NCBI RefSeq assembly: GCF_003286415.2
Contig: NZ_CP043450.1
Coordinates: 6,944,001-7,008,000, forward strand
DNA length: 64,000 nt
Reading direction: 5' to 3'
Origin: Mucilaginibacter rubeus
Lineage (GTDB): Bacteria; Bacteroidota; Bacteroidia; Sphingobacteriales; Sphingobacteriaceae
The notes beneath the pieces were generated by a model. The model worked only from the letters and a program-made list of their open reading frames with translations. It had not been told where the DNA came from and made no database searches. The translations under genes and the position numbers were made by a program. Position 1 is the stretch's first letter, and each line of letters opens with the position of its first letter. This document shows, in pieces, positions 15,685 to 23,830 of this stretch.

Positions 15685-16242
15685 TCAACTCTCCGTATCC
15701 CCGGGCAAAAACCTAAGCTTTTGCTGAAAATACATATCCCAGCTATGCTGCTGTTTACGATCGGTCATGTGGACGGTATCTTCGTCGTAATCTGCATTGA
15801 GCTGTTTGTATTTGGCATCAATGCGGTTAAAAATAGACATGGCCTCGTAGTTGTAGTTATTGCTGAAGCGGGTGCGGCTTACTATGCGTAACAGCTCCTG
15901 CTGCTCTAAAAAGGCGATGGTGTAATGCCCTTGCTCGTGTTTTAAGATCTCGGTCATTTGCTGCGGGGTACTAACCCGGCTCTTGTCCAACCACGATTTG
16001 TTGTTATTGAGGATCAGTCTGATATTAAAATTAAGCCGGTAGCCCCCGCCTTCGCGCCGGGCCTGGTAACGGTAATCGATGGTGCAGTTTGTATAAGCAA
16101 CAACGCCGCCAGCATTAGCCCGCGGCGTTCCCCAAAAATCATTGGCGGTAAGCTGATGAAATGACTGCGCCGAAGCCGACGTGATCATTGCAAAAAAACA
16201 CATGGCCGTTAGGCCTATCCCTTTCACTATATTTCTTTTCAT
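15685..16242 (-). CDS. DUF922 putative secreted zinc metalloprotease
   Basis: A 185-residue protein with a signal peptide (residues 1-26, cut near ASA-Q). It contains an HExxH motif, H102-E-Q-G-H106 in 'EILKHEQGHYTIA', which is the core of the DUF922 family of predicted Zn-dependent proteases. The preceding segment 'RLNFNIRLILNNNKSWLD' and the 'LTANDFWGTP' opening also fit that family. It is presumably periplasmic. No partner gene is evident; it is the last gene of a minus-strand pair with the SPFH protein upstream (25 bp gap), so co-transcription is likely. Confidence 0.75.
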   Translation of the reverse strand: MKRNIVKGIGLTAMCFFAMITSASAQSFHQLTANDFWGTPRANAGGVVAYTNCTIDYRYQARREGGGYRLNFNIRLILNNNKSWLDKSRVSTPQQMTEILKHEQGHYTIAFLEQQELLRIVSRTRFSNNYNYEAMSIFNRIDAKYKQLNADYDEDTVHMTDRKQQHSWDMYFQQKLRFLPGDTES

Positions 16243-16267
16243 TTAAAAAAATGGCGGTTTTAAACTT

Positions 16268-17215
16268 TTACTTTTTGACGTTGTCGGTATGTAAAAGGTT
16301 TAAGGCCATCATCTCTTTTAACGTATGTTGCATCTGATCGGTTGAGCCATCAAGGAAAATAACATTCCCTTTTGAATTTTCAGAAAAGTGTTTGATGGAT
16401 TCTGTCCACATGGTGAACAAAATTACAGAGGTATCCATATTAGCTTCGGCCATTTCTTTGGCAGCTACGGTCATACCGCGGGCAACCTCTTCACGGAACA
16501 GCGCTATACCTTGTCCACGTAATTGCGCTGCCTCGCGCTCGGCCTGTGCCGATATTTTGATGGCGTTACCTTCCGCTTCGGCAGCTTTGGTTTTAGTGAT
16601 GAGCAGGGCCTGTCCTTCATTTTCGGCAGCGGCTTTCAGGTTGTTTGATGCCACAACCTGGCTCATCGATTTCATGATCACATCATCAAAAGTAATATCG
16701 TTCAATTGAAGATCCTGCAGGTGGTAGCCCCAACCTTCCAGTATCACGTCCAGTTGTTCCTTTACGTGCTCAACAATATCACGGCGCAATATCAATACTT
16801 CGCTTTGGCGTTTGGTAGCTACAAAGGCGCGAATGGATCCTTCAACGGTGCGGATGAGGGCCTGCATCAGGTTACGTTCGTCAACAAACTTAAAAGCTAC
16901 GTTTTTAATGGTTTCTTCCTGTTGGTCCAGAACAGAGTACAGGAGCATAGCCTTAAAGTAAACATTAGCCTGGTCATAAGTTACAGCCTGGAACTCCAGC
17001 TCAACAGACCGGTTCTGGATAGAGATCTTGGAGTAGATGTTTTCGATAAAAGGGATCTTGAAATTTAACCCCGGGGTAAGGATGCGGCGGTACTTGCCAA
17101 ATACGGTGATAACTACTATTGTGCCCTGTTTTACAGACACAAACGAAGTGAAAATGGTAATTAAGATAACAACAAAAATGATTATTGTTACCAATGATCC
17201 AACTGATTCGGGCAT
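16268..17215 (-). CDS. SPFH/Band-7 membrane scaffold protein
   Basis: A 315-residue protein with one N-terminal membrane helix (residues ~6-27) followed by an SPFH/band-7 domain: 'VKQGTIVVITVFGKYRRIL', 'PGLNFKIPFIENIYSKI', then 'AFVATKRQSEVLILRRDIV'. The Ala/Glu-rich coiled coil (~205-260, 'KAAEAEGNAIKISAQAEREA') is the usual oligomerisation segment. Such proteins form membrane microdomain cages. The C-terminus (GNVIFLDGSTDQMQHTLKEM) is typical for the Bacteroidota branch. Its promoter region is shared with a divergent two-helix membrane protein at 17310. Confidence 0.9.
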   Translation of the reverse strand: MPESVGSLVTIIIFVVILITIFTSFVSVKQGTIVVITVFGKYRRILTPGLNFKIPFIENIYSKISIQNRSVELEFQAVTYDQANVYFKAMLLYSVLDQQEETIKNVAFKFVDERNLMQALIRTVEGSIRAFVATKRQSEVLILRRDIVEHVKEQLDVILEGWGYHLQDLQLNDITFDDVIMKSMSQVVASNNLKAAAENEGQALLITKTKAAEAEGNAIKISAQAEREAAQLRGQGIALFREEVARGMTVAAKEMAEANMDTSVILFTMWTESIKHFSENSKGNVIFLDGSTDQMQHTLKEMMALNLLHTDNVKK

Positions 17216-17309
17216 GGTTCGGTTTATTATGTTTAGAATAAAAGTAGCATTAATTATTGGTGTGCTATTTGTTTTTTAAAAAATGCTCATAAAAAACAGC
17301 GCACCTATC

Positions 17310-17498
17310 ATGAACTTAAAACGAACATTCGGAACGATATTGAGCGTGCTCGGTATCATTGGTCTGATATACACAGGCATAGCTATTATAAACCACAGCG
17401 CTCAGGTAACCACTATGGTGGTAATAGGAATCATTTCGCTCATATTTTTCTCAACAGGTATTGGCCTGGTAAAAAACACTAAAGATGAAGCGGCTTAA
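17310..17498 (+). CDS. small two-helix membrane protein
   Basis: A 62-residue protein with two predicted membrane helices (~7-28 'FGTILSVLGIIGLIYTGIAI', ~35-54 'TTMVVIGIISLIFFSTGIGL') and a short charged tail. I do not recognise a named family; proteins of this shape are common in Sphingobacteriaceae. ATG 17310 is preferred over an in-frame ATG at 17283. It is divergent from the SPFH gene, with starts 94 bp apart, so both may share a regulatory region. Confidence 0.65.
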   Translation: MNLKRTFGTILSVLGIIGLIYTGIAIINHSAQVTTMVVIGIISLIFFSTGIGLVKNTKDEAA

Positions 17499-17590
17499 AT
17501 AGCCGGATTCAGGCTGTACAATTGACTCGCCCGGTCTGCGCTTCGCTGTACCACCCTCTCTCCGGCTTCGCCGCAAAGAGGGAAAAAGAA

Positions 17591-17706
17591 ATCCCCTCTC
17601 GAGAGGGGGCGCGGAGGCACGAGCGACAGTAGGGGTGTGTTTCTGCTGCAAGCTGATCAAAGCAGAAACACACCCCTCCGCCCCTCTCAAGAGGGGAATC
17701 GCACAA
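17591..17706 (+). repeat. palindromic repeat family A, copy 2
   Basis: Same nested palindrome as 15493-15607, reversed, ~116 bp: outer arms CCCCTCTCGAGAGGGG and CCCCTCTCAAGAGGGG, inner arms AGGGGTGTGTTTCTGCT / AGCAGAAACACACCCCT. An extra hairpin (CCCTCT...AGAGGG, 17554-17582) sits on its left. The rest of this 290-bp gap is unremarkable. Confidence 0.8.
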
Positions 17707-17788
17707 GCCCACGCTTTTTCCATTAAGGTAAGGGCTAAGGTGATGTCAGGGTGAATGTATCTCGAAGCACTTCTTGACCCTTTCCTGT

Positions 17789-18943
17789 TTATAAATTCTC
17801 GCTCTGAATAACCGGGTTCAGGCTAATCTCCCCGGTATCGGATATTATCAAGCCTGCATCGGGGAAGTCCGCTTCCGTAAGTTGTTTAATCCGGACAGCC
17901 GCCCGGTTGAGCGAATCAAGTCCCAGGCCTTTATCGTGTGCTTGTCTCAATGATATAATGCGGCCATTCAAAAACTCTCCTTTTTTATTCAGGTTTACCT
18001 TTAGTAAAGGAGCCAAACCGCAAACACCCGATACGCCCACACTTTTATAAGTACAAAAATTACCGAGACTATAAGCGATGAGTCGGTTTTTATAAACCTC
18101 CATTGCGCGGCTCACGTGCGGGCCATTACCTAATATGATATCAGCGCCCGCGTCAATGGCGTTATGCGCAAAGGCATGCACATCTCCACGTTTTTCGCTG
18201 ATGAAGGATTCCATGGCAAAAGGTACGTGCTCATAATCCACACCCTCGCCGCCGCCATGAAAAGATACGATGACGATGTCACATCGCTGTTTCAGTTCGC
18301 TGATGATACGGGTAGCGTTCGGCAGATTGAGGATAGGCAGGGTATTGGCATTGGGGGCAAAGGCGCAAAAGCCATACTTAATACCATTACGTTCAAATAC
18401 GGTTGAGGGATGACTAAGCAAGCCACCATAATTAATGCCTATACTATCGAGTACACGGGTAGTACTCATACGGCCGGTATCGCCAAAATCGCCGATGTGG
18501 TTATTGGCCAGGCTAAGTAAGTTAAACCCTGCATCTTTAAAAACGCCTGCGTAAGCCGTTGGCATCCTGAATAAATAAGCTTTACTGCGTTGATGCAATT
18601 TATAGTGGGCAGGGTTACCCCCGTCAAGCAAACTTCCTTCAAGGTTACCAAATGTTACGTCGGCATTTCTGAGTTCGTCGGCTATAACTGTAAAACTGTT
18701 TTTGGCGCTATCCGGCGGGAGGGTATAATCATTAGGGTATGATGTTCCAAGCATCATATCGCCAACGGCAGCTATAGATATAGCATCATGATTAACAACA
18801 ACTGCAGGTTTTGCAATTGCCGCGGTGGTATCGGGTTTAGGTTTAGGAGCAGGCACCAGTATTTGTTTTTTATTGGGCGGGTGGTTACACGCCTGTAAAA
18901 ACAGCGCCAGGCAGGCTGCTGTAAGCAATAAATGAAATTTCAT
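17789..18943 (-). CDS. CapA-family (PGA_cap) lipoprotein, metallophosphatase-like
   Basis: A 384-residue protein with a lipoprotein signal peptide (LFLQAC19, Bacteroidota-type lipobox) and a Pro/Lys linker. The rest is a PGA_cap domain of the calcineurin-like superfamily: 'ISIAAVGDMMLGTSYP', 'VTFGNLEGSLLDGG', 'LANNHIGDFGDTG', 'DIVIVSFHGGGE', 'ADIILGNGPHVSRAMEVYKN'. The family is named for CapA of poly-gamma-glutamate capsule export, but stand-alone lipoproteins like this one are not evidence of a capsule. No capBC genes are nearby. It is followed on the same strand upstream by an NlpC/P60 gene with a terminator between, so it is its own unit. Confidence 0.85.
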   Translation of the reverse strand: MKFHLLLTAACLALFLQACNHPPNKKQILVPAPKPKPDTTAAIAKPAVVVNHDAISIAAVGDMMLGTSYPNDYTLPPDSAKNSFTVIADELRNADVTFGNLEGSLLDGGNPAHYKLHQRSKAYLFRMPTAYAGVFKDAGFNLLSLANNHIGDFGDTGRMSTTRVLDSIGINYGGLLSHPSTVFERNGIKYGFCAFAPNANTLPILNLPNATRIISELKQRCDIVIVSFHGGGEGVDYEHVPFAMESFISEKRGDVHAFAHNAIDAGADIILGNGPHVSRAMEVYKNRLIAYSLGNFCTYKSVGVSGVCGLAPLLKVNLNKKGEFLNGRIISLRQAHDKGLGLDSLNRAAVRIKQLTEADFPDAGLIISDTGEISLNPVIQSENL

Positions 18944-18948
18944 TATAA

Positions 18949-18977
18949 AAAAAATCCCCTCATTGAGGATGAGGGGA
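18949..18977 (-). terminator. intrinsic terminator of the NlpC/P60 gene
   Basis: On the minus strand CCCCTCATCCTCAATGAGGGG (7-bp stem) is followed by an uninterrupted T run, 30 bp after the stop at 19007. Confidence 0.8.
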
Positions 18978-19006
18978 CTAAATTAGTTTATTTATTTAAA
19001 AATTGT

Positions 19007-19612
19007 TTAGTTCTTGCTTTCGTCTACGTCGTCGCCCATATCGTTGTTACCCGTGGATGCCGAACCTTTAAACTCATCCTTAAACGAAGCTAACAACCTG
19101 CCGCCTTTATAAAAGAAACGGCTGTAATAAGCATCATCCAAGCTGCTGATTGCAACACCTCTTGACGAGGCATGAGCAAATTTATTATTGCCCAGGTAAA
19201 TACCAACGTGCGAAATGCTGCGGCTGTGAATCTTAAAGAAAACCAGATCGCCTTCTTTTAACTCGTCTTTAGCAACAGGATTAACCATGCTGAAAATATC
19301 GCGTGAGTTACGTTTGATGTCAAGGTTAAAAACTTCGCTGTATAGTTCTTTTGTAAATGCCGAACAGTCGATACCTCTTCTTGAGCTTCCGCCAAAGTGG
19401 TAAGGGGTACCAATCCAATCATATACAAAGTGAAAGAGTTTCATGTTTGAGGTAGCAGATAAAGCAACTCCCATAATTTGGGAAAAGTATGCTTTACCTA
19501 AACTTTCCTGGTCGTCTTTGTTGTCATCACTGGTGCTGGGGGCACTTTTTGTTTGAGCTTGTGAAGCTATGACGCTGAAAAGTAAGGCAATAGCCAGGGC
19601 AAATTTCTTCAT
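19007..19612 (-). CDS. secreted NlpC/P60 (C40) cell-wall peptidase
   Basis: A 201-residue protein with signal peptide (1-20, cut after SQA). The catalytic Cys is C83 in 'GIDCSAFTKELY', the His H135 in 'SISHVGIYLG', and the third polar residue H147 in 'FAHASSRG'. 'GTPYHFGGSSRRG' precedes the Cys, as in DL-endopeptidases that cut the stem peptide of peptidoglycan. The C-terminus is acidic and low in complexity (GDDVDESKN). Length is normal for a minimal C40 enzyme. It is monocistronic with a terminator at its 3' end. Confidence 0.92.
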   Translation of the reverse strand: MKKFALAIALLFSVIASQAQTKSAPSTSDDNKDDQESLGKAYFSQIMGVALSATSNMKLFHFVYDWIGTPYHFGGSSRRGIDCSAFTKELYSEVFNLDIKRNSRDIFSMVNPVAKDELKEGDLVFFKIHSRSISHVGIYLGNNKFAHASSRGVAISSLDDAYYSRFFYKGGRLLASFKDEFKGSASTGNNDMGDDVDESKN

Positions 19613-20071
19613 TTAATCAGTTTGTTTGTTGAGTTAGGGCAACAAATTTGTTTATTAAATCAGACACTATGTCTATTGTGCTCTACAAAACTATTTATAT
19701 TTTTTAAAATTGCAAATAAAAGTGCCTTATTTTTCGAAAAATATAAAAAAGTGCTTTTTATTACACATCAATTTAATAAACAGGCTCTTGTACGTTTAAC
19801 AATGTAATTTGGTTGTAATTATTTTTTAGCATTCAGATAACAACAACCCTCTATAAACTTCATAAAACGATAATTTATTGCCTTGGGCGTACGTTTTTTT
19901 AAGTTTAATTTTACCGAATGTTGCTATGCAAGGCCTATAATTGTGCGATTTACACGTTTTAAACACCGCCCGGGCCCACCAAATAAAATTTTGCAACAAT
20001 TTGCTTGAGGTTTCGATATTTTGCAGGATATAATTAGATTTGCGCTTTACTCCAAAAAGGTTGTTTAATAC
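19613..20071. other. 459-bp AT-rich divergent intergenic region
   Basis: The gap separates the NlpC/P60 gene (minus) from pdhA (plus). It has no convincing coding sequence. It contains a -7 box candidate for pdhA (20035-20042, TAGATTTG), and several TTTGC or TTTTGC words further upstream. Confidence 0.5.
20035..20042 (+). promoter_or_regulatory. candidate -7 promoter box for pdhA
   Basis: TAGATTTG, an exact TAnnTTTG match 29 bp before the pdhA ATG. No well-placed TTTG at -33. Confidence 0.4.
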
Positions 20072-21067
20072 ATGAGTTCAATCGAAATAAACAAGGACAC
20101 CTACCTGATGTGGTACGAACAGATGCTGTTAATGCGTAGGTTCGAAGAAAAAACAGGACAGTTATACGGACAACAAAAAATCAGGGGCTTTTGCCACCTG
20201 TATATTGGGCAGGAGGCTGTTTTGGCCGGAGCTATGTCTGTAATTAAGCCTGAAGACAGTTTGATCACCGCATATCGCGATCACGCTCACGCGCTTGCTA
20301 AAGGTGTAACTCCAAACGCCATTATGGCCGAGATGTATGGTAAAGCTACCGGATGCTCAAAAGGCAAAGGTGGTTCTATGCACATGTTTGATAAAGAAAA
20401 ACATTTTTACGGTGGTCACGGTATCGTAGGCGGTCAGGTACCACTGGGTGCCGGTATCGCTTTTGCCGAAAAATATAAAGGTACCGAGTTTGTGAACATT
20501 GCCTACATGGGTGATGGTGCTGTACGCCAGGGTGCACTTACCGAAACTTTTAACATGGCTGCGCTTTGGAAACTACCTGTAATTTTTGTTTGCGAAAACA
20601 ACGGTTACGCTATGGGTACTTCTGTTGAGCGTACTACAGCTCAAACTGATATTTATAAATTAGGTTTGCCATACGGTATCCCTTCATCGGCTGTTGATGG
20701 CATGGATCCGGCTGCTGTACACGTGGCAATGGACGAAGCTGTTCAGCGTGCACGTGCAGGCGAAGGCCCAACTTTCCTTGAAATGCGTACGTACCGTTTC
20801 AAAGGTCATTCTATGTCCGATCCGCAAAAGTATCGTACTAAAGAGGAGTTGGAAAGCTATAAAGCAAAAGACCCTATTGAAAGCGTTAAACAAACTATCC
20901 TTACCGAAAAATATGCTGATGAGGCTTGGTTTGACGAAATGGACGCTAAGATCAAAGCTATAGTTGACGAGGCTGTTAAATTTGCAGAAGAGTCGCCATG
21001 GCCGGATGCTTCTGAATTATATACCGATGTATATGTTCAGGAAGATTACCCTTATATCAGGGACTAA
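20072..21067 (+). CDS. pdhA: pyruvate dehydrogenase E1 component, alpha subunit
   Basis: A 331-residue E1-alpha that uses thiamine diphosphate to decarboxylate pyruvate and passes the acetyl group to the E2 lipoyl domain. The ThDP motif begins GDGAVRQG (~residue 150) and ends in 'VCENNGYAM'; the phosphorylation-loop-like 'RFKGHSMSDPQKYR' and 'EYDHAH'-type 'YRDHAHALAKG' active-site motif are present. The N-terminus 'YEQMLLMRRFEEK' is typical. No E1-beta (pdhB) gene lies beside it; pdhC follows after 138 bp, and in Bacteroidota pdhB is often elsewhere on the chromosome. Confidence 0.95.
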   Translation: MSSIEINKDTYLMWYEQMLLMRRFEEKTGQLYGQQKIRGFCHLYIGQEAVLAGAMSVIKPEDSLITAYRDHAHALAKGVTPNAIMAEMYGKATGCSKGKGGSMHMFDKEKHFYGGHGIVGGQVPLGAGIAFAEKYKGTEFVNIAYMGDGAVRQGALTETFNMAALWKLPVIFVCENNGYAMGTSVERTTAQTDIYKLGLPYGIPSSAVDGMDPAAVHVAMDEAVQRARAGEGPTFLEMRTYRFKGHSMSDPQKYRTKEELESYKAKDPIESVKQTILTEKYADEAWFDEMDAKIKAIVDEAVKFAEESPWPDASELYTDVYVQEDYPYIRD

Positions 21068-21205
21068 GTTTTAAGTCGAAAGTGCTAAGTCGAGGGTCTA
21101 TAGTATTGGTAGTCGGATAAAGACTTTCAGACTAAAAACTTCAGACTTTAGACTTCTCGCTAAGAAGAGACTATATTTATACTGAATTTATAATACTATT
21201 AATAT

Positions 21206-22861
21206 ATGGCCGAAGTAGTAAAAATGCCTAAGATGAGCGATACCATGACCGAAGGGGTATTGGCTAAATGGCATAAAAAAGTTGGCGATAAGGTTAAATC
21301 TGGCGATGTATTGGCCGAGATTGAAACCGATAAAGCTACCATGGATTTTGAATCGTACCAGGATGGCACATTGCTGTATATAGGTATACAGGAAGGTGCT
21401 GCTGCTCCGGTTGATGCTGTAATTGCCATTTTAGGTAAAGAAGGCGAAGATTACAAATCTTTACTTGATCAGGCTGGCAGCGGCGCTGCTGCTAAACCGG
21501 CCGAAGAAGCTGCTCCTGTAGCTGATAAAGCACCTGCCGCTACTCCGGCACCAGCCGCTCCAAAGGTTGATTTGTCAAGCATCCCGGCTACGGTTATCCG
21601 CATGCCGTTATTGAGTGACACCATGACCGAGGGTACCATTGAGAAATGGAACTTTAAAGTTGGCGATAAAGTAAAAGCTGATGATTCGCTGGCTGATGTG
21701 GCTACCGATAAGGCTACCATGGAAGTTGTGGGTTACGAAGCCGGCACCTTATTATATATAGGTGTTAAAGAAGGCGAAGCTGCTAAAGTAAATGATATCA
21801 TTGCTATAGTAGGTAAAGAAGGTACCGACATTACTCCGTTATTACAGGATGGTGGTTCGGCCCCTGCTGCTGAGGCTGCACCTGCTGCCGAAGCTAAAGC
21901 CGAGGAAACTGCACCTGCTGCTGCCACTGAAGCTTCTGCTACTGATGACGATAGCCGCGTAAAAGCATCGCCGCTTGCACGTAAAATAGCTAAGGATAAA
22001 GGCATCAACCTTAATGATGTAAAAGGTAGCGCTGAAGGCGGCCGTATCATCAAAAAGGATGTTGAGGAGTATACACCATCTGCTAAACCGGCATCTGCGC
22101 CTGCCGCTGAAGCTGCTCCGGCTGCTGCATCTGCACCTGCTGCAAAAGCGCCTATCGTATTGCCAACCTTTACAGGCGAAGAGAAATTTAGCGAAAGGCC
22201 GGTTACTCAAATGCGTAAAGCTATCAGCCGCCGCTTAAGCGAAAGCTTGTTTACTGCACCGCATTTCTATGTAACCATGACCATTGAAATGGATCAGGCA
22301 ATTGCTGCCCGTACTCGTATGAATGAGATTGCCCCGGTTAAAATTTCATTTAATGATTTTGTTGTTAAAGCTTGTGCGGTAGCCTTAAGGCAACACCCGG
22401 CTATCAACTCATCATTCCTGGGTGATAAGATCCGCACTAACGAACACGTTCACATCGGCGTTGCTGTTGCTGTTGACGAAGGCCTGTTGGTACCGGTTAT
22501 CAAATTTGCCGATGGTAAATCATTAAGCCACATTTCGGTTGAAGTGAAAGACTTTGCCGGCAAAGCAAAATCTAAAAAACTGCAGCCAAACGAAATGGAA
22601 GGTTCAACTTTCACCATTTCAAACCTTGGTATGTTTGGTGTTGACGAGTTTACTGCCATCATTAACACACCTAACGCTTGTATCCTTGCTGTAAGTGGTA
22701 TCCAGGCTGTTCCGGTTGTTAAAAATGGTGCGGTAGTACCTGGTAACGTCATGAAGGTTACCCTGAGCGCAGACCACCGTGTGGTTGATGGTGCTACAGC
22801 TGCTGCCTTCCTGCAAACATTAAAACAATTATTAGAAGAGCCGGTAAGGCTGCTGATATAA
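21206..22861 (+). CDS. pdhC: pyruvate dehydrogenase E2, dihydrolipoamide acetyltransferase with two lipoyl domains
   Basis: A 551-residue E2 core. Two lipoyl domains: lipoyl-Lys K43 (ETDKATMDF) and K169 (ATDKATMEV), joined by Ala/Pro-rich flexible linkers. The E3/E1-binding domain follows (~252-290, 'ASPLARKIAKDKGINLNDV'), then a second Ala/Pro linker and the catalytic domain with 'SADHRVVDGA' near the end (His and Asp of the acetyltransferase site). It forms the complex core and transfers acetyl to CoA. Alpha/beta E1 spacing shows pdhA-pdhC as a two-gene operon, with a terminator after the stop. Confidence 0.95.
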   Translation: MAEVVKMPKMSDTMTEGVLAKWHKKVGDKVKSGDVLAEIETDKATMDFESYQDGTLLYIGIQEGAAAPVDAVIAILGKEGEDYKSLLDQAGSGAAAKPAEEAAPVADKAPAATPAPAAPKVDLSSIPATVIRMPLLSDTMTEGTIEKWNFKVGDKVKADDSLADVATDKATMEVVGYEAGTLLYIGVKEGEAAKVNDIIAIVGKEGTDITPLLQDGGSAPAAEAAPAAEAKAEETAPAAATEASATDDDSRVKASPLARKIAKDKGINLNDVKGSAEGGRIIKKDVEEYTPSAKPASAPAAEAAPAAASAPAAKAPIVLPTFTGEEKFSERPVTQMRKAISRRLSESLFTAPHFYVTMTIEMDQAIAARTRMNEIAPVKISFNDFVVKACAVALRQHPAINSSFLGDKIRTNEHVHIGVAVAVDEGLLVPVIKFADGKSLSHISVEVKDFAGKAKSKKLQPNEMEGSTFTISNLGMFGVDEFTAIINTPNACILAVSGIQAVPVVKNGAVVPGNVMKVTLSADHRVVDGATAAAFLQTLKQLLEEPVRLLI

Positions 22862-22898
22862 TTATTTCGGATATCGGATTTTCGATTTCGGATTTGGA

Positions 22899-22930
22899 AA
22901 AGCGATGGGTTTAGGCTCATCGCTTTTTTG
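22899..22930 (+). terminator. intrinsic terminator of pdhC
   Basis: AGCGATG and CATCGCT form a 7-bp stem with a 10-nt loop, followed by a T run, 40 bp after the stop. It resembles the hairpin at 3060-3092. Confidence 0.75.
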
Positions 22931-22952
22931 TTTATGGGATAAATTATAAAAT

Positions 22953-23038
22953 ATGTCATTGCGAGGAACGAAGCAACCGCACGAAAGCCGAGCGGCTCTG
23001 TATAGCATGCGGTTGCCACGCTTCGCTCGCAATGACAT
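22953..23038 (-). repeat. palindromic repeat family B, copy 1
   Basis: 86 bp with arms atgtcattgcgag and ctcgcaatgacat and a centre containing a conserved 'CTGTATAGCATGCGG' block (reverse orientation relative to copies 2 and 3). It lies between pdhC and a membrane-protein gene. Confidence 0.85.
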
Positions 23039-23155
23039 GATTTTTATGCAATGTTGGTTAGCAGTTGTGAATTAGATTATGTCTGCAAAAAATGACACAA
23101 TGACCTAATGACTTCAATGACCTTTATATTGTATATTCACAGCAAATTTTGATGT

Positions 23156-23581
23156 ATGACACTTTATAGCTTTTTTAAGGAATTCCATTCCGGTTTCAGG
23201 TACATTGTTATTGTATTGGTATTGCTGGCCCTTGTACGCGCGTTTATGGGTTGGCTGGGTAAAAGACCATATGGCGAGGGCAACCGCAAACTTAACCTGT
23301 TTGCCATGATCTCGGTGCATACGCAATTTTTGCTGGGCATCATCCTGTTTTTTATTAGCCCGATGGTGCAGTTTAGTAAGGATACCATGAAAAATCCTAT
23401 CACCCGTTACTTTACGGTTGAACACTGGGTGATCATGCTTATCGCTATCGCACTAATCACTATCGGTCATAGCAAATCAAAGAAAGCGGCATTGCCAGAA
23501 GCTAAGCATAAAGCTATCGCTATCTTTTATTTGATCGGAATTATACTGATTTCGGTAGGTATAATGCTTATTCCACAGTAA
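23156..23581 (+). CDS. four-helix membrane protein with paired histidines (cytochrome b561-like)
   Basis: A 141-residue protein with four membrane helices. Conserved-looking His residues lie in or near each: 'FHSGFRYIVIVLVLLA', 'SVHTQFLLGIILFF', 'VEHWVIMLIAIALITIGHSKS'. The pattern of His on helices recalls haem-b-ligating cytochrome b561-type bundles, but no clear family motif confirms this. The function is unknown. It sits alone upstream of the trp operon, separated by ~48 bp from the trp promoter TTTG. Confidence 0.55.
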   Translation: MTLYSFFKEFHSGFRYIVIVLVLLALVRAFMGWLGKRPYGEGNRKLNLFAMISVHTQFLLGIILFFISPMVQFSKDTMKNPITRYFTVEHWVIMLIAIALITIGHSKSKKAALPEAKHKAIAIFYLIGIILISVGIMLIPQ

Positions 23582-23628
23582 TTCTACGTAGCTAATAGGA
23601 TTTAGCAAATAAATAATTTCACAAAAAA

Positions 23629-23658
23629 TTTGACAATTCAAATTTCTTTATAAATTTG
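23629..23658 (+). promoter_or_regulatory. consensus Bacteroidota promoter of the trp operon
   Basis: TTTG (23629-23632), an 18-bp spacer and TAAATTTG (23651-23658) match the TTTG-N17-23-TAnnTTTG consensus of the Bacteroidota primary sigma factor. The expected start of transcription (~23662) is only about 5 nt before the leader-peptide ATG at 23667. Confidence 0.8.
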
Positions 23659-23666
23659 TGACCGCG

Positions 23667-23735
23667 ATGATTAAAAACACACATAAAAACAGCTGGTGGC
23701 ACCAATTAAATTGGCAGCCGGCTCGCGCGTTTTGA
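23667..23735 (+). CDS. trp operon leader peptide (22 residues, three Trp)
   Basis: A short frame ATG...TGA encoding 22 residues that contains Trp-Trp in 'SWWHQ' and a third Trp in 'LNWQP' (residues 10, 11 and 16). Three Trp in 22 residues is strongly non-random. The frame lies between a consensus promoter and an intrinsic terminator, directly upstream of trpE, which is the classic layout of a ribosome-sensing attenuator. The start lies ~5 nt from the predicted transcription start, so initiation would be nearly leaderless, and no Shine-Dalgarno is present. It is inferred, not proven, that it is translated. Confidence 0.8.
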   Translation: MIKNTHKNSWWHQLNWQPARAF

Positions 23736-23805
23736 TCAGAGACAACCTAATCAATTGTGAACCTAAATAGGAAACCCGGCGACCCCAATTCGCCGGGTTT
23801 TTTTT
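23702..23805 (+). promoter_or_regulatory. trp attenuator: leader hairpins and terminator
   Basis: The terminator stem CCCGGCGA (23775-23782) and TCGCCGGG (23790-23797) is followed by a T run, 26 bp before trpE. Upstream, CCAATT-A-AATTGG (23702-23714) is a hairpin overlapping the last Trp codon. A short alternative pairing is GCCGG (23717-23721) with CCGGC (23776-23780), which would open the terminator; it is short and must be checked by folding. Confidence 0.7.
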
Positions 23806-23830
23806 GTTTTAAGACATTTAAAAAATAAAC

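Noticed and set aside
17451..17723. 90-residue open frame on the minus strand
   Set aside because: It runs through the family A repeat and overlaps the end of the small membrane-protein gene; the sequence is repeat-derived.
19622..19807. 61-residue open frame in the pdhA upstream region
   Set aside because: AT-rich composition, no start signal and no family resemblance.
22450..23019. 189-residue open frame antisense to pdhC and into repeat B
   Set aside because: Most of it mirrors pdhC and it ends in the palindromic repeat; no protein character.
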